From the NCBI RefSeq assembly GCF_001509555.1, contig NZ_LMAS01000001.1, positions 564,969 to 628,968 of the forward strand: a stretch of 64,000 nucleotides of DNA, read 5' to 3'. The notes beneath the pieces are model-generated. The model did not search any database. It worked only from the letters and a program-made list of their open reading frames with translations, and was not told the origin of the DNA. Made by a program: the position numbers and the translations under genes. The DNA is from Bacillus sp. FJAT-29937. GTDB lineage: Bacteria; Bacillota; Bacilli; Bacillales; Cytobacillaceae. Below, one piece after another: positions 1 to 12,805 of the stretch (position 1 is the first letter of the stretch; every line of letters starts with the position of its first letter).

Positions 1-14
1 ATTTAAAAATAATC

Positions 15-57
15 AAAGCCTGTGAAATTTTACTTGTCGTAAAATTTCACAGGCTTT
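15..57. terminator. Terminator hairpin downstream of pyrE
   Basis: A perfect 19-bp inverted repeat (arms 15-33 and 39-57, loop TTGTC) lies about 40 bp beyond the pyrE stop. On the plus strand it is followed by five T; on the minus strand by a looser T-rich tract. It probably ends the pyr operon and may work in both directions. Confidence 0.85.
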
Positions 58-98
58 TTCATTTCAGAGGAGGGTTTTGTCCCAGCCTCTTTTCAATC

Positions 99-722
99 TT
101 ATTTTCCCCATTCTACAGGGTCATTTCTCCATTCTGAAAGCTTCTTCATATCTTCTTCCTGGATATAACCTTTTTCTCGTGCAATTTCGGACAAAGTTTC
201 AAAGTCAGTTAACGTATAGGCAGTAATATCGGCATTTTCCAAAAGCTCTTTTCCCTTTTGAAGCTGATAAGTGAAAATGGCTACGACTCCTAACACCTCG
301 CACCCAGCCTTTCTTAATGCCTCAACAGCGGTAATGACGCTGCCTCCTGTAGAAATTAGATCTTCTACGACAACGACCTTTTGGCCAGCTTCAGCCTTCC
401 CTTCAATCTGATTCCCCTGCCCATGTCCTTTCGGCTTTGAACGTACATAGCACATAGAAAGATCCAGTAAATCACTCACCCAAGCAGCATGCGGAATGCC
501 CGCTGTAGCAGTACCTGCAATCAGTTCTGCATCTGGAAACTTCGCTAATATTGTTTCCTTTAGCCCATTGGCAATTTCTTTTCGGACAGCAGGATATGAT
601 AATGTAAGGCGATTATCACAGTAAATTGGCGCACGAAGACCTGATGACCATGTAAAAGGATCGTTTGGCTTTAATGCGACAGCTTTAATTTCAAGTAGGC
701 TTTCTGCTATTTTGCGATTCAT
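99..722 (-). CDS. pyrE: Orotate phosphoribosyltransferase
   Basis: PyrE joins orotate to PRPP to give OMP, the fifth step of UMP synthesis in the cytosol. The protein is 207 residues, close to the usual length. The PRPP-binding signature [13 protein letters not shown] is present, and the early segment [10 protein letters not shown] with [11 protein letters not shown] matches Bacillus PyrE. I place the start at the ATG at 722, which gives [10 protein letters not shown] and has a GGGAGGG ribosome site about 9 nt upstream; a six-codon longer frame has no such support. The start overlaps the pyrF stop in an ATGA arrangement, so translation is probably coupled. It is the last gene of the operon. 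Confidence 0.96.
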   Translation of the reverse strand: MNRKIAESLLEIKAVALKPNDPFTWSSGLRAPIYCDNRLTLSYPAVRKEIANGLKETILAKFPDAELIAGTATAGIPHAAWVSDLLDLSMCYVRSKPKGHGQGNQIEGKAEAGQKVVVVEDLISTGGSVITAVEALRKAGCEVLGVVAIFTYQLQKGKELLENADITAYTLTDFETLSEIAREKGYIQEEDMKKLSEWRNDPVEWGK

Positions 723-1435
723 TGGTGAACACCCTCCCATGATTGTTTAAACATGATATATTTCTCCAGCGGATTTTCTGATTTAGTAATTGAACGGCCA
801 ACAACAATGGCTGACGCACCTTCTGATTTTGCAAATTCAGGCGTAGCTACCCGCTTTTGATCTTGTACATCGTCTGACTTTAAACGAATGCCAGGCGTCA
901 CAGTTAAAAATGAATTCCCTAATACTTGAGTAATCGGTCTAGCCTCGAAAGTTGAACAGACGACACCATCCATACCCGCCTGCTTAGCAAGTGAGGCATA
1001 ATGAAGAACAGATTCTTCTAAAGTTACGTTGATTAGCTGCTCTTTCTTCATTTGCTCTTCGGATGTACTTGTTAATTGAGTAACGGCAAGACAAGCAGGT
1101 CTAGCCTGTCCAGCTCCGGTTCCAGCCTCTAATCCTTCAAGTGCTGCTTCCATCATTTCTTTCCCGCCTGCTGCATGTACATTGACAAGGTCACATCCAA
1201 GCCTAGCAAGTCCTTTCATCGCACTTCCTACTGTATTGGGGATATCATGAAGCTTTAAATCTAGAAAAATATCATGGCCTTGCGCCTTCAAATCATGAAT
1301 GATGCCAGGCCCCTCTTGATAAAACAATTCCATTCCAACCTTTAAAAATAACTTCTCATCTCCAAAATTTTCGAGAAATCGGAAGACTTCATTTTTACCG
1401 GCAAAATCAAGAGCGATAATAATTGATTTATCCAT
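719..1435 (-). CDS. pyrF: Orotidine 5'-phosphate decarboxylase
   Basis: PyrF decarboxylates OMP to UMP, the last step of the de novo pathway. The product is 238 residues. The catalytic segment [13 protein letters not shown] (Asp-Lys-x-x-Asp) is intact, as is the phosphate-binding loop VVGRSIT near the C-terminus. It starts two bases after the pyrD stop and its stop overlaps the pyrE start, so it sits in a tightly coupled block with both neighbours. Confidence 0.97.
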   Translation of the reverse strand: MDKSIIIALDFAGKNEVFRFLENFGDEKLFLKVGMELFYQEGPGIIHDLKAQGHDIFLDLKLHDIPNTVGSAMKGLARLGCDLVNVHAAGGKEMMEAALEGLEAGTGAGQARPACLAVTQLTSTSEEQMKKEQLINVTLEESVLHYASLAKQAGMDGVVCSTFEARPITQVLGNSFLTVTPGIRLKSDDVQDQKRVATPEFAKSEGASAIVVGRSITKSENPLEKYIMFKQSWEGVHQ

Positions 1436-1436
1436 G

Positions 1437-3124
<1,688 letters not shown>

Positions 3125-3173
3125 TTAGATACACCCCTTGTAGCAGGATTACTCTTGCTGTTCATTCATACGG

Positions 3174-4451
3174 TTACTTTTGGTTACTCCATGCAACTTT
3201 CCCATTAACCATTGTTAATACAGGCCAGCCTTTGCAATCCCAGCCCCCAAAAGGTGTGTTTCTGCCCTTTGAAAAAAATTGTTCAGGTTCAATTGTTGCT
3301 GAATGTTCTAAGTCTAGTAAGACGATATCTGCTTCTGCTCCGATTTCAATTTTTCCTTGAGATAATCCAAAAGCTTGAGCAGGTTTGATTGTTAAATAGT
3401 CAATTAATTGCTTTAAAGTGAAAATCCCTTTTTCCACGAAATGTGTATATAGAAGCGGGAAAGCTGTTTCCAATCCAACAATCCCGAATGGTGCCAGCTG
3501 CATGCCTTCTGCCTTATCCTCTGCTGTATGCGGCGCATGATCAGTAGCAATAAAGTCAATTGTTCCATCGAGAATCCCTTCAATTAATGCTTCCTTATCA
3601 GCTAAGCCTCTTAGTGGAGGGTTCATTTTGTAATTTGTATCAAGGCCAGGGATGTCTTCATCACTTAATAATAGATGATGTGGCGTTACTTCAGCCGTCA
3701 CTTTAATACCTGCCTTTTTCGCATCACGGACGACCCTTACAGATTCTTTTGTACTTATATGGCAGACATGATAATGGCAATCAGCAGCCTCAGCGAGCAA
3801 TACATCCCTAGCTATATGGACAGATTCACATACAGAAGGAATTCCGTTCAAACCATTTTCTCTTGAAAAAGTTCCTTCATGAACGGAGCCTTTATTTATG
3901 AGTGTATTTTCTTCACAATGGGCTACAATTGGCATATTAATTTCAGCAGCACGCTTCATAGCGGCAAGCATCATGGCAGCTGATTGAACGCCAACCCCGT
4001 CATCCGTAAAGGCAAAAGCCCCAGCTTCTTTAAGTGCTTGGAAATCTGTCAGCTCTTCACCGATCTCACGAATGGTAATAGATGCATATGGAAGAACTCG
4101 AACAGAAGCCGTTTCCTCAATTCGTTTATTTAACTTTTCCAATTGCTCCTTAGAATCAGGAACAGGTCTTGTGTTCGGCATGGCTGCAACCGTTGTAAAA
4201 CCGCCCTTTGCAGCGGACTTAGTTCCCGTTTCAATTGTTTCCTTCTTCTCGCCGCCTGGCTCACGAAGGTGGACATGCAGATCAATAAATCCAGGAGCTA
4301 TAAGCAACCCCGAAGCATCAATCGTTTCTTTTGCTTCCTTTGAAATTCCTTCTTTAATTTCAACAATCTTTCCAGATTCTATTAAGATATCTCTTCTAAT
4401 GAACTCCCCTTCATTAGTTAGCAACTGCCCATTCTTTATAAGTGTTGACAT
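3174..4451 (-). CDS. pyrC: Dihydroorotase
   Basis: PyrC is a zinc amidohydrolase that cyclises N-carbamoyl-aspartate to dihydroorotate. The metal-binding HVHLREPG motif is near residue 59, a second ligand region is VAHCEEN, and ATDHAPH holds the catalytic Asp. The protein is 425 residues, matching Bacillus PyrC. The ATG at 4451 has AAAGGGGCGG five bases upstream; an upstream in-frame extension of nine codons is less likely. It overlaps the end of pyrB by 38 bp. Downstream, the expected pyrAA/pyrAB pair is absent. Confidence 0.96.
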   Translation of the reverse strand: MSTLIKNGQLLTNEGEFIRRDILIESGKIVEIKEGISKEAKETIDASGLLIAPGFIDLHVHLREPGGEKKETIETGTKSAAKGGFTTVAAMPNTRPVPDSKEQLEKLNKRIEETASVRVLPYASITIREIGEELTDFQALKEAGAFAFTDDGVGVQSAAMMLAAMKRAAEINMPIVAHCEENTLINKGSVHEGTFSRENGLNGIPSVCESVHIARDVLLAEAADCHYHVCHISTKESVRVVRDAKKAGIKVTAEVTPHHLLLSDEDIPGLDTNYKMNPPLRGLADKEALIEGILDGTIDFIATDHAPHTAEDKAEGMQLAPFGIVGLETAFPLLYTHFVEKGIFTLKQLIDYLTIKPAQAFGLSQGKIEIGAEADIVLLDLEHSATIEPEQFFSKGRNTPFGGWDCKGWPVLTMVNGKVAWSNQK

Positions 4452-5355
4452 CTTTACCGCCCCTTTCAGATTGTTCAAGTGCTCTTTTTAATACTGCCAT
4501 TCTTACAAAAACACCATTAGTCATTTGCTTAAATATTCTTGATCGTTCACATTCTACTAAGCAATCTGCAATTTCAACATCGCGGTTGATAGGAGCTGGG
4601 TGCATGATGATGCTTCCTAGCTTCATTTTCCTTTCCCTTTCTACAGTCAACCCGTACGCTTGATGATATTCCTCAGCTGTTCGATCCCCTTTAACTTCAT
4701 GGCGTTCATGCTGAATTCTTAACAGCATGACAACATCTGAAGTAGCAACAGCTGTATCAATATCTTCAAAGCTGACCCCATTTTCAAGGATTTCATTATC
4801 AAACCACTCTTCAGGTCCCGAAAACACAACTTCAGCACCTAATCTTACTAATGTATCCGCATTCGATCTTGCTACTCGGCTATGTCTGATATCACCAATA
4901 ATTGCAACCTTTAATCCATGAAAGCGGCCAAATTCCTGTTTGATTGTTAATAAATCAAGCAGTGATTGTGTAGGATGATGCCCGCATCCGTCACCTGCAT
5001 TAATGATTGCAGCATTTGTTTTTCCATCTAAACTGTCAAAGTATCGATCTTCGCTATGGCGAATAATTACTGCATTTGCTCCTATTGCTTCAAGCGTTTT
5101 AACCGTATCATAAAGAGTTTCACCTTTTTGCACACTTGATGTACTCACTTCAAATGGGATCGTATCAATTCCTAATCTTCTTTCAGCAACTTCAAAGCTG
5201 CATTTCGTTCTCGTGCTATTTTCATAGAATAAATTTGCTACAAACATATTTTTCTTAGGCGACCATGTACCACCGTCTAAAAAATATTGAGCATCTTCAA
5301 GAATTTCGTTAATTTCATTAATCGTTAATTCAGTTGTCGTTAGTAAATGTTTCAT
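4414..5355 (-). CDS. pyrB: Aspartate carbamoyltransferase catalytic subunit
   Basis: PyrB condenses carbamoyl phosphate with aspartate, the committed step of pyrimidine synthesis. The carbamoyl-phosphate motif STRTKCSFE and the later [12 protein letters not shown] motif are intact over 313 residues, about ten more than B. subtilis PyrB; the extra residues are a C-terminal tail that overlaps pyrC. No regulatory (PyrI) subunit gene is nearby, as is normal in Bacillus. A PyrR-controlled attenuator precedes it. Its substrate must come from an enzyme encoded outside this operon. Confidence 0.96.
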   Translation of the reverse strand: MKHLLTTTELTINEINEILEDAQYFLDGGTWSPKKNMFVANLFYENSTRTKCSFEVAERRLGIDTIPFEVSTSSVQKGETLYDTVKTLEAIGANAVIIRHSEDRYFDSLDGKTNAAIINAGDGCGHHPTQSLLDLLTIKQEFGRFHGLKVAIIGDIRHSRVARSNADTLVRLGAEVVFSGPEEWFDNEILENGVSFEDIDTAVATSDVVMLLRIQHERHEVKGDRTAEEYHQAYGLTVERERKMKLGSIIMHPAPINRDVEIADCLVECERSRIFKQMTNGVFVRMAVLKRALEQSERGGKDVNTYKEWAVAN

Positions 5356-5378
5356 TCATAAACCCTCCCTTATCTTCT

Positions 5379-5409
5379 AAAAAAACACCCTGACTTTTTT
5401 ATCAGGGTG
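5379..5409 (-). terminator. Attenuator terminator in the pyrP-pyrB leader
   Basis: On the minus strand an 8-bp stem (5386-5393 with 5402-5409) is followed by seven T. Sequence upstream (GTTGAAG near 5464, CTTCAAC near 5418) can pair as a competing antiterminator. With the PyrR site at 5480-5493 this is the third attenuator of the operon. Confidence 0.85.
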
Positions 5410-5479
5410 CTGAAGAGTTGAAGAGACAAGTTGGCATAAGGGATTAGACCTTAAAACCAATCACTTCAACACCCTTTCA

Positions 5480-5493
5480 AATCTCTCTGGACT
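5480..5493 (-). promoter_or_regulatory. PyrR-binding anti-antiterminator loop (pyrB leader)
   Basis: The minus strand reads AGTCCAGAGAGATT, close to the known PyrR-binding loop ARUCCNGNGAGGYU. UMP-bound PyrR would stabilise it and so favour the terminator at 5379-5409. Confidence 0.85.
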
Positions 5494-5520
5494 TACTTAA
5501 AAGGCGTTATACTGAATAAC

Positions 5521-6807
5521 CTATTCTAATTCTGTTTCAAACATATTATCCTTTACCGGCTCTCGGCCAGGTAAAATCAAGTTTAGAACGACTCCGCAAA
5601 TCGCTGCAAGAGCCATGCCCTGAATCTGTAATGACCCGATATCGACATGTGCTCCGCCAATGCCGATGACTAGGATGACCGATGAAATCACAAGATTTCT
5701 TTTATCACCAAAGTCTACTTTGCTGTCAACTAACATTCTCAATCCAGATGAAGCGATAATTCCAAACAGGAGGATTGATACTCCACCCATAACAGGCGTT
5801 GGAATGGAACTGATAAGTGCTGATACTTTTCCAATAAAGCCGAAGATAATCGCTAAAACCGCTGCACCGCCTAATACATACACACTATAAATTCTTGTGA
5901 TCGCAAGGACTCCGATGTTTTCACCATACGTAGTCTTTGGCGGACCGCCCATGACGCTTGAGATCATGGTTGCCATCCCATCTCCAAGGAGCGAACGATG
6001 TAAACCAGGGTCTTTAATATAATCTTTGTTTACTACCTTCCCTAGAACGAGCTGGTGTCCAATGTGCTCAGATATTGTAACGATTGCAACAGGCAACATT
6101 AGGAGCATCAAATCTAAGGTAAAGTTTATATTGTAATCGGCGAAAGGGAAAACAAAATCAGGAACTTCAATCCAGTTTGCCTCCCGAACACCTGTTAAAT
6201 CAACAATTCCTACTGCAAGAGCATATACATACCCGATAATGATTCCAGCTAAGATTGGGATCATGCTTAGCATCCCTTTAAAGTAAACCGAGAAAATAAT
6301 CGTCACAGCTAATGTGACAAGCGCTACAGAGAAGTGAAGCATGCTATATTCGCTTGTTACCGGGTTATTCATCGCCATTCCTACCGCTGTTCCCGATAGT
6401 GCCAATCCGATAACCATGATGACTGGTCCAACAACAATTGGCGGCAAAAGATTCATTAGCCAGCGATAGCCGCCTTTTTTGATAATAAGAGCGACAACTC
6501 CATACAGGAGTCCTACCATAAAGCTTCCGATCATCATCGCTCCAATTCCTCCTGCTTTACCTGCCATTTGCAGCGGAATGATATAGGCGAATGATGAGCC
6601 CAGATAAGCCGGAACCTTCCATTTAGTGATTATAAGAAAGGCCAGTGTCCCAAAGCCGCTTGAAATTAAAGCTATGGCCGGATCCAAATCAACAAGATAT
6701 GGAACTAATACTGTTGCGCCGAACATGGCGAATAAATGCTGTAAACTTAATGTTAGCCATTGCATTGGTGATGGAACATCTTTAATGTCTAATACTGGTT
6801 TATTCAT
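5521..6807 (-). CDS. pyrP: Uracil permease
   Basis: A 428-residue integral membrane protein of the nucleobase-cation symporter-2 (uracil/xanthine permease) family that imports uracil. The sequence is strongly hydrophobic, with about 12-14 membrane segments, and has the conserved core GGPPKTTYGENIGVLAIT and SEHIGHQ. It is the second gene of the operon, flanked on both sides by PyrR attenuators, as in B. subtilis. The cytosolic N-terminus reads MNKPVLDIKDVPSPMQWLTL. Confidence 0.96.
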   Translation of the reverse strand: MNKPVLDIKDVPSPMQWLTLSLQHLFAMFGATVLVPYLVDLDPAIALISSGFGTLAFLIITKWKVPAYLGSSFAYIIPLQMAGKAGGIGAMMIGSFMVGLLYGVVALIIKKGGYRWLMNLLPPIVVGPVIMVIGLALSGTAVGMAMNNPVTSEYSMLHFSVALVTLAVTIIFSVYFKGMLSMIPILAGIIIGYVYALAVGIVDLTGVREANWIEVPDFVFPFADYNINFTLDLMLLMLPVAIVTISEHIGHQLVLGKVVNKDYIKDPGLHRSLLGDGMATMISSVMGGPPKTTYGENIGVLAITRIYSVYVLGGAAVLAIIFGFIGKVSALISSIPTPVMGGVSILLFGIIASSGLRMLVDSKVDFGDKRNLVISSVILVIGIGGAHVDIGSLQIQGMALAAICGVVLNLILPGREPVKDNMFETELE

Positions 6808-6868
6808 CGTGTACCTCTCCTTCTAGTTGATGTTCATATCTATTTCTTTTGAATTCCCCAACAGCCAT

Positions 6869-6905
6869 AAAAAAACCCTCATTTGCCAAATTTGCGCAAA
6901 GAGGG
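6869..6905 (-). terminator. Attenuator terminator in the pyrR-pyrP leader
   Basis: On the minus strand CCCTC...GAGGG, extended by a paired TTTGC/GCAAA segment with one bulge, is followed by seven T. It lies between the PyrR site at 6955-6968 and the pyrP start. Confidence 0.85.
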
Positions 6906-6954
6906 TACAGGTATACAGAAAAGGACATTCTGCATGTGTAATTCCCCCTTTGTC

Positions 6955-6968
6955 AGTCTCACAGGACT
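6955..6968 (-). promoter_or_regulatory. PyrR-binding anti-antiterminator loop (pyrP leader)
   Basis: The minus strand reads AGTCCTGTGAGACT, one base from the consensus ARUCCNGNGAGGYU. It lies 33 bp beyond the pyrR stop-proximal sequence and upstream of the attenuator terminator. Confidence 0.88.
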
Positions 6969-6986
6969 GCTTTTAAAAAGGGTTAT

Positions 6987-7640
<654 letters not shown>

Positions 7641-7642
7641 TC

Positions 7643-7656
7643 AGCCTCACGGGACT
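7643..7656 (-). promoter_or_regulatory. PyrR-binding anti-antiterminator loop (pyrR leader)
   Basis: The minus strand reads AGTCCCGTGAGGCT, an exact match to the PyrR-binding consensus ARUCCNGNGAGGYU. Confidence 0.92.
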
Positions 7657-7685
7657 GTGTTTAAAGGACTTATTCAACTATAGTA

Positions 7686-7714
7686 ATTTTATTTTACATA
7701 CGCCTATATGTCAA
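7686..7714 (-). promoter_or_regulatory. Sigma-A promoter of the pyr operon
   Basis: On the minus strand a -35 box TTGACA (7709-7714) and a -10 box TAAAAT (7686-7691) are separated by 17 bp, about 30 bp upstream of the PyrR-binding loop. The promoter sits directly behind the rluD-family stop codon. Confidence 0.8.
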
Positions 7715-7717
7715 TCA

Positions 7718-8623
7718 TTATTTTTGGAGCTGTCCCATTAATTGCACAAAATAATCCGGTAATGGGGCTTCAAATTCCATGTACTCACCTGATCTAGGAT
7801 GGACAAAACCCAAAATACCTGCATGTAATGCCTGTCCGCCAATTTCAAGAGTTTTTCTCGGACCGTATTTAGGATCGCCAACTAGCGGGTAGCCTATATA
7901 CTTCATATGTACCCTAATTTGATGTGTTCGGCCCGTTTCTAGCTGACATTCAATGAACGTATAGTCGTTAAACCGATCGAGAACATGAAAATGTGTAACG
8001 GCTTTTTTTCCATTATCAACGACAGCCATACTTTGCCGATCCTTCTGATCTCGTGCAATAGGGGCATCAACTGTTCCGTAATCATGAGGAATGACACCAT
8101 GAACGATCGCCTTATATTTTCTCGTTACAGTTTTTTCAACTAGCTGATTCACAAGACCTTCATGGGCAAGGTCATTTTTGGCTACCATTAATAAGCCTGA
8201 TGTGTCCTTATCAATTCGATGAACAATCCCTGGTCTCATAACTCCGTTAATTCCGGACAAATCTTTACAATGCGCCATTAACCCATTAACTAGTGTGCCA
8301 GTTAGATGGCCAGGTGCAGGATGTACAACCATCCCTTTAGGCTTATTGACAACTAATACATCTTGATCTTCATAATAAATATCTAAATTCATTTCTTCAG
8401 GTTCAACATCTAATTCCTCAGGTTCAGGAATATGAATCACTATTTGATCATTTAGATTGCATTTATAATTCGTTTTAATTTTTTGTCCGTTGACGAGTAC
8501 ATGCTCATCCTTAATCCACAGTTGAACCTGCGTCCTAGACCATTCCTTATTTAATGATGTAAGAACTTTATCGATTCTTTCACCCGATTGTTCCTCAGGA
8601 ATGATGTGTTCCATTTTCTCCAT
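7718..8623 (-). CDS. ylyB: RluD-family 23S rRNA pseudouridine synthase (YlyB)
   Basis: A 301-residue RluA/RluD-type pseudouridine synthase. Residues 12-75 form an S4-like RNA-binding domain (GERIDKVLT...). The catalytic [12 protein letters not shown] motif holds the active Asp, followed by the conserved [10 protein letters not shown] and [11 protein letters not shown] segments. The start is an ATG with AAAGGAG 7-8 nt upstream. It overlaps the lspA stop by 29 bp, so the two are coupled. Exact target uridines cannot be told from sequence. Confidence 0.93.
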   Translation of the reverse strand: MEKMEHIIPEEQSGERIDKVLTSLNKEWSRTQVQLWIKDEHVLVNGQKIKTNYKCNLNDQIVIHIPEPEELDVEPEEMNLDIYYEDQDVLVVNKPKGMVVHPAPGHLTGTLVNGLMAHCKDLSGINGVMRPGIVHRIDKDTSGLLMVAKNDLAHEGLVNQLVEKTVTRKYKAIVHGVIPHDYGTVDAPIARDQKDRQSMAVVDNGKKAVTHFHVLDRFNDYTFIECQLETGRTHQIRVHMKYIGYPLVGDPKYGPRKTLEIGGQALHAGILGFVHPRSGEYMEFEAPLPDYFVQLMGQLQK

Positions 8624-9089
8624 GAGATTTCTCCTTTTTCAACGCTCTCTCTTCCAGCAGCATTTGTATCATAAGCAAAGCAACACCAATTACTAACGCG
8701 GAGTCAGCAACATTAAAGACAGGGAAATCATAGCCAAAAATATAGGTGTTAACAAAATCAACAACCTCTTTCCGGTATACACGATCAATGAAATTACCGA
8801 TCGCTCCCCCTAGCATAAAGCCTAAAGATACACCTAGCAGCAGTTTTCCTTTTGCAGCTTTTTGAATGTAATAAATAATTCCGATGATAACAATGACTGT
8901 TATTACATAGAAAAACCACATTTGACCTTGCAAAATTCCCCAAGCCGCACCTTTATTTCGATGAGAGGTTATATAGAGGAAATTTTTGATGACTTCCACA
9001 CTTTCTCCTAATTGGAAGTTTTTCACTATAAGCCATTTTGTGAACTGATCAAGTGCAATAATTAGTAAAGCAATTATGTAATAAAACAC
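8595..9089 (-). CDS. lspA: Lipoprotein signal peptidase (signal peptidase II)
   Basis: LspA is an aspartic membrane protease that removes the signal peptide of diacylglyceryl-modified prolipoproteins. Four hydrophobic segments are visible, with the catalytic aspartates in GAIGNFIDR and FNVADSAL, and the conserved N-terminal DQFTKW. I place the start at a GTG at 9089, since GGGGG lies 7-8 nt upstream and the N-terminus then matches B. subtilis LspA ([14 protein letters not shown]). A GTG at 9104 is an alternative. The likely substrates include the lipoprotein at 56016. Confidence 0.94.
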   Translation of the reverse strand: MFYYIIALLIIALDQFTKWLIVKNFQLGESVEVIKNFLYITSHRNKGAAWGILQGQMWFFYVITVIVIIGIIYYIQKAAKGKLLLGVSLGFMLGGAIGNFIDRVYRKEVVDFVNTYIFGYDFPVFNVADSALVIGVALLMIQMLLEERALKKEKSHGENGTHHS

Positions 9090-9167
9090 AAAGGCAACCC
9101 CCACATTTTCATTGTATTACCTTTGCATTTTAGCACATTCTTTATAAAAAACACAGTAATCCTGTTG

Positions 9168-9455
9168 TTAATGAAATATCCCCTTTCTAAAGTAACGGTC
9201 GATTTTTTCATAGTCATCCAAGGATTTTATAGTTGGTACCATTGTCAGCAGCTCTTCTGGAATCAGCTCGCCTGAATTTTCACATTTGCCAAAAAGGCCT
9301 AATTCAATTTTATTTAGTGTATCTTCCACATCTAAAAGTTCTGCTTTAATGATTGGTTTAATAAGGGATGAAGATTTATGGTCCTCTAACCTTTCTAAAA
9401 GTTCCATACGAGTTTTACGGAGTTCTGAATAAAGTGGTTCTGCTTTATGATCCAT
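9168..9455 (-). CDS. ylyA: DksA/TraR-like short protein (YlyA-type)
   Basis: A 95-residue protein between ileS and lspA, the position of B. subtilis ylyA. The first 45 residues look like the helical arm of DksA/TraR-family proteins (LRKTRMELLERLE...). The later segment GLFGKCENSGELIPEELL corresponds to the family's FGxCExSGxPIPxERL motif. The family's four-cysteine zinc site is not complete: only one cysteine (in GKCENSG) is present. It may be an RNA-polymerase-binding stress protein that has lost its metal site. Function is inferred from family and position only. Confidence 0.8.
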   Translation of the reverse strand: MDHKAEPLYSELRKTRMELLERLEDHKSSSLIKPIIKAELLDVEDTLNKIELGLFGKCENSGELIPEELLTMVPTIKSLDDYEKIDRYFRKGIFH

Positions 9456-9544
9456 TTATGCTCCTCCGTTCTATTTATTTCTACCTATTATATCCGCATG
9501 CATATTTAAAAGTCGGTGTAAGTTTTTACAGTGAGTACAACAAT

Positions 9545-9592
9545 TAACAAAGGGCCAGATTCCACAAGATATACCTTGCAGAGTCTGACCCT
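9545..9592 (-). terminator. Terminator downstream of ileS
   Basis: Arms 9551-9562 and 9581-9592 pair on the minus strand with few mismatches and a further CAAG/CTTG pairing inside; a T-rich tract follows. It begins about 13 bp after the ileS stop. Confidence 0.75.
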
Positions 9593-9605
9593 CCTCATGA
9601 AAATA

Positions 9606-12377
9606 TTAAGCTAAATGGCTGTATTGCGTTTTAACAACATCTGCACATCTAGGGCATAATGTATTAAATTCTTCAACTTGCCCCACTTCTGGTGTAACGA
9701 TCCAGCAGCGTTCACATGTTTCTCCTTCGGCTTTAGAAACAACGATTGCTCTATTCTCAAACTTAAGAGCATTTTCAGGAGCATCCTCATACTTTCCTGC
9801 TACCTCAAACCCAGAAACAATGAACAGTTGTTTAACATTCTCGTCAATTGAATCAAGTAAGCTCTTCACCTTTTCATCTACATACATTGTTACTTTCGCT
9901 GTAAGTGATTTACCAATTACTTTTTCATTACGCGCTTCTTCAAGAGCCTTCAAAACATCATCGCGAAGTTTCATGAATGAAGTCCATTTTTCTTCGAGTC
10001 CTTTAGCGTTAGGAAGATCTTTATACTCTGGCATATCAGTTAGCTGAACACTCTCTTCTTTAACAGAAGGAATAAAGCTCCAAACTTCATCTGCTGTATG
10101 AGAAAGAATAGGCGCAACCAATTTTGTCAAGGAAATTAAGCTTTCATAAAGGACCGTTTGAATAGCTCGGCGATCTGGATGATCTTCTCCCTCAATATAA
10201 AGAATATCCTTTGCAAAATCGAGATAGAATGAACTTAAATCAAGTGTACAGAAGTTATTAACAGCGTGATAAATACCTGCATACTCGTAATTTTCATAAG
10301 CTTCTCGAACAGTCTTAACTAATTTATTTAACTTAACAAGCATAAACTGGTCTACTTCACGCAGATTTTCAAATGCCACTGCATTTGTGCTTGGATCAAA
10401 GTCTGCCAGATTTCCTAATAAGAAACGGAATGTATTTCTAATCTTGCGGTATACCTCTGTTACTTGCTTTAGGATCGCATCAGAGACACGAACATCGGCC
10501 TGATAATCTACTGAAGCCACCCATAGTCTTAAAATATCTGCACCTAATTGATTCATTACCTTGGCTGGAATAACAACATTACCTAGTGATTTACTCATCT
10601 TTCTTCCTTCACCGTCTAAAACAAATCCATGGCTTAGAATCCCTTTGTATGGGGCCTTTCCTGTAACAGCAACCGCTGTTGAAAGGGATGAGTTAAACCA
10701 TCCTCGGTATTGGTCAGATCCTTCTAAATAAAGGTCAGCTGGTCTTTGCAGATCATCTCGCTCTAAAAGTACAGCCTGATGTGAAGATCCTGAATCGAAC
10801 CATACATCCATAATATCTGTTTCTTTCGTAAATTTGCCATTCGGACTGTCAGGATGTGTAAATCCTTCCGGAAGTAAATCTTTTGCCTCTTTTTCAAACC
10901 AAATGTTTGAACCATGTTCCCTAAATAAATTTGATACATGATCAATTGTTTCATCCGTAATAATAGGTTCTCCATTTTCTGCAAAGAATACAGGAATTGG
11001 AACACCCCAAGCACGCTGACGTGAAATACACCAATCACCGCGGTCGCGAACCATATTAAATAATCGTGTCTCGCCCCATGCAGGCACAAACTTCGTTTCA
11101 TTAATGGCATCCAAAAGCTCTTGGCGGAAATCTTTAATGGATGCGAACCATTGTGCTGTTGCTCGGTAAATAACCGGCTTTTTCGTTCTCCAATCATGAG
11201 GATAGGAGTGAGTAATGAATGAAAGCTTTAGTAACGCGCCAGCCTCATCAAGTTTTTCAGTAATTGATTTATTGGCATCATCATAGAATAACCCTTCAAA
11301 ACCTTCTGCTTCCTTCGTCATATATCCGCGGTCATCAACCGGACATAATACATCAAGACCATACTTCTGACCAACATAGAAGTCATCTTCCCCATGTCCT
11401 GGTGCAGTATGAACACATCCAGTACCGGCGTCAATCGTCACGTGCTCCCCTAATACAACAAGAGAATCACGTCCATATAATGGGTGTACAGCAACAATAT
11501 TTTCAAGTTCTGAACCTTGAATTGTTTTAACTACTTGAGGGTCCTGCCACTCTACTTCTTTTGTTACCGCAGCTAAAAGGTCAGCCGCTACGACATATTT
11601 TTGACCGCCTTCTTCAACGACAACATAATTAAGCTCAGGATGAACAGCAATTCCCAGGTTAGCAGGAATTGTCCAAGGTGTTGTTGTCCAAATAACGATT
11701 TTCGTGTCTTTATCTAATACACCCTTCCCATCAGCTACTTTAAAGCCTACATAGATGGATGGAGAGCGCTTATCTTTATATTCAATTTCTGCTTCTGCTA
11801 ATGCTGATTCAGAAGATGGAGACCAATATACTGGCTTTAAGCCTTTGTAAATATAGCCTTTCTTCGCCATTTCTCCAAATACCTTAATTTGCTGTGCCTC
11901 ATACTCCGGCTTTAACGTAATATAAGGATTTTCCCAATCCCCTCTTACTCCTAAACGCTTGAATTGAGTACGCTGGCTGTCAATTTGTTCATATGCATAT
12001 TGTTCGCAGAGCTTCCTGAACTCTGCAACAGTCATTTCCTTACGCTTGACCCCTTTATTCGTCAATGCCTGCTCAATCGGAAGACCATGAGTATCCCAGC
12101 CTGGAACATATGGGGCATGGTAGCCGCTCATTGACTTATGGCGGACAATCATATCTTTTAAGATTTTATTTAAAGCGTGGCCAATGTGAATATCACCATT
12201 TGCATATGGAGGCCCATCATGCAAAACAAACATTGGGCGGCCTTTCGTACGTTCTTGAACTTTCTCATAAATATTCATTTCTGCCCATTTAGCCTGAATT
12301 TCGGGCTCACGGTTTGGTAAATTTCCACGCATAGGAAATTCTGTTTTCGGCATTAATAAAGTATCTTTGAATTCCAT
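9606..12377 (-). CDS. ileS: Isoleucyl-tRNA synthetase
   Basis: A 923-residue class I aminoacyl-tRNA synthetase that charges tRNA-Ile and edits valine. It has the HIGH motif ([10 protein letters not shown], near residue 65), the CP1 editing domain between roughly residues 190 and 390 ([14 protein letters not shown], then [10 protein letters not shown]), the KMSKS loop ([11 protein letters not shown], near residue 595) and a C-terminal zinc finger CERCW...CPRC. Length matches the B. subtilis enzyme. It is preceded by an isoleucine-type T-box leader and followed by its own terminator. Confidence 0.98.
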   Translation of the reverse strand: MEFKDTLLMPKTEFPMRGNLPNREPEIQAKWAEMNIYEKVQERTKGRPMFVLHDGPPYANGDIHIGHALNKILKDMIVRHKSMSGYHAPYVPGWDTHGLPIEQALTNKGVKRKEMTVAEFRKLCEQYAYEQIDSQRTQFKRLGVRGDWENPYITLKPEYEAQQIKVFGEMAKKGYIYKGLKPVYWSPSSESALAEAEIEYKDKRSPSIYVGFKVADGKGVLDKDTKIVIWTTTPWTIPANLGIAVHPELNYVVVEEGGQKYVVAADLLAAVTKEVEWQDPQVVKTIQGSELENIVAVHPLYGRDSLVVLGEHVTIDAGTGCVHTAPGHGEDDFYVGQKYGLDVLCPVDDRGYMTKEAEGFEGLFYDDANKSITEKLDEAGALLKLSFITHSYPHDWRTKKPVIYRATAQWFASIKDFRQELLDAINETKFVPAWGETRLFNMVRDRGDWCISRQRAWGVPIPVFFAENGEPIITDETIDHVSNLFREHGSNIWFEKEAKDLLPEGFTHPDSPNGKFTKETDIMDVWFDSGSSHQAVLLERDDLQRPADLYLEGSDQYRGWFNSSLSTAVAVTGKAPYKGILSHGFVLDGEGRKMSKSLGNVVIPAKVMNQLGADILRLWVASVDYQADVRVSDAILKQVTEVYRKIRNTFRFLLGNLADFDPSTNAVAFENLREVDQFMLVKLNKLVKTVREAYENYEYAGIYHAVNNFCTLDLSSFYLDFAKDILYIEGEDHPDRRAIQTVLYESLISLTKLVAPILSHTADEVWSFIPSVKEESVQLTDMPEYKDLPNAKGLEEKWTSFMKLRDDVLKALEEARNEKVIGKSLTAKVTMYVDEKVKSLLDSIDENVKQLFIVSGFEVAGKYEDAPENALKFENRAIVVSKAEGETCERCWIVTPEVGQVEEFNTLCPRCADVVKTQYSHLA

Positions 12378-12470
12378 TTCCTTTTCCTCCCGTAGCTTTC
12401 ACTAGCTTCATGATTACCATTATTAAGAACATTAAACCAAATATAGGTGTCACTAGAGCATTTAAAAAAT

Positions 12471-12769
12471 AAAAAAACCCCCTCATCCCAAAAAGGGACG
12501 AGAAGGTATTATTTCCCGCGGTACCACCCTTGTAGATAGAAAATTAAACAACATTCTATCCGCTCAAGCATTCTTAACGCGAATGACACGCCTTTATCTA
12601 CTAATCCATAATGGATGTTCATTAAAGGAACTCAAGGGTGATCTTCCAAATTCCCGCTTACTCCAGGCTTTCACCTTCCCTGGTTCGCTGACATTGCCGC
12701 TAAGCAATGATCTAAGCTATGAAATTTGTACTGTCCCTCTCAAAGTTAATGTTCATAATTTACATTCTT
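12471..12769 (-). ncRNA. T-box riboswitch (Ile) controlling ileS
   Basis: The minus-strand leader between promoter and ileS contains the T-box sequence AAGGGTGGTACCGCG (12517-12531), which pairs with uncharged tRNA acceptor ends. It is followed by a 12-bp terminator stem (12478-12507, with G-U pairs) and seven T. A plausible specifier ATC codon lies at 12640-12642 in the stem I region, fitting an isoleucine gene. Uncharged tRNA-Ile should favour the antiterminator and raise ileS expression. Confidence 0.92.
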
Positions 12770-12775
12770 TTTAAG

Positions 12776-12805
12776 ATTATATGCGATATATTCTGCTTTC
12801 GTCAA
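12776..12805 (-). promoter_or_regulatory. Sigma-A promoter of the ileS T-box leader
   Basis: On the minus strand TTGACG (12800-12805) and TATAAT (12776-12781) are separated by 18 bp. The -35 box overlaps the end of divIVA. Confidence 0.75.

Noticed and set aside
4072..4491. 139-codon plus-strand frame opposite pyrC
   Set aside because: It is the antisense shadow of a conserved gene, without ribosome site or recognisable protein features.
10763..11197. 144-codon minus-strand frame inside ileS
   Set aside because: It is a shifted-frame shadow of ileS with low-complexity, non-homologous translation; the ileS frame is intact.
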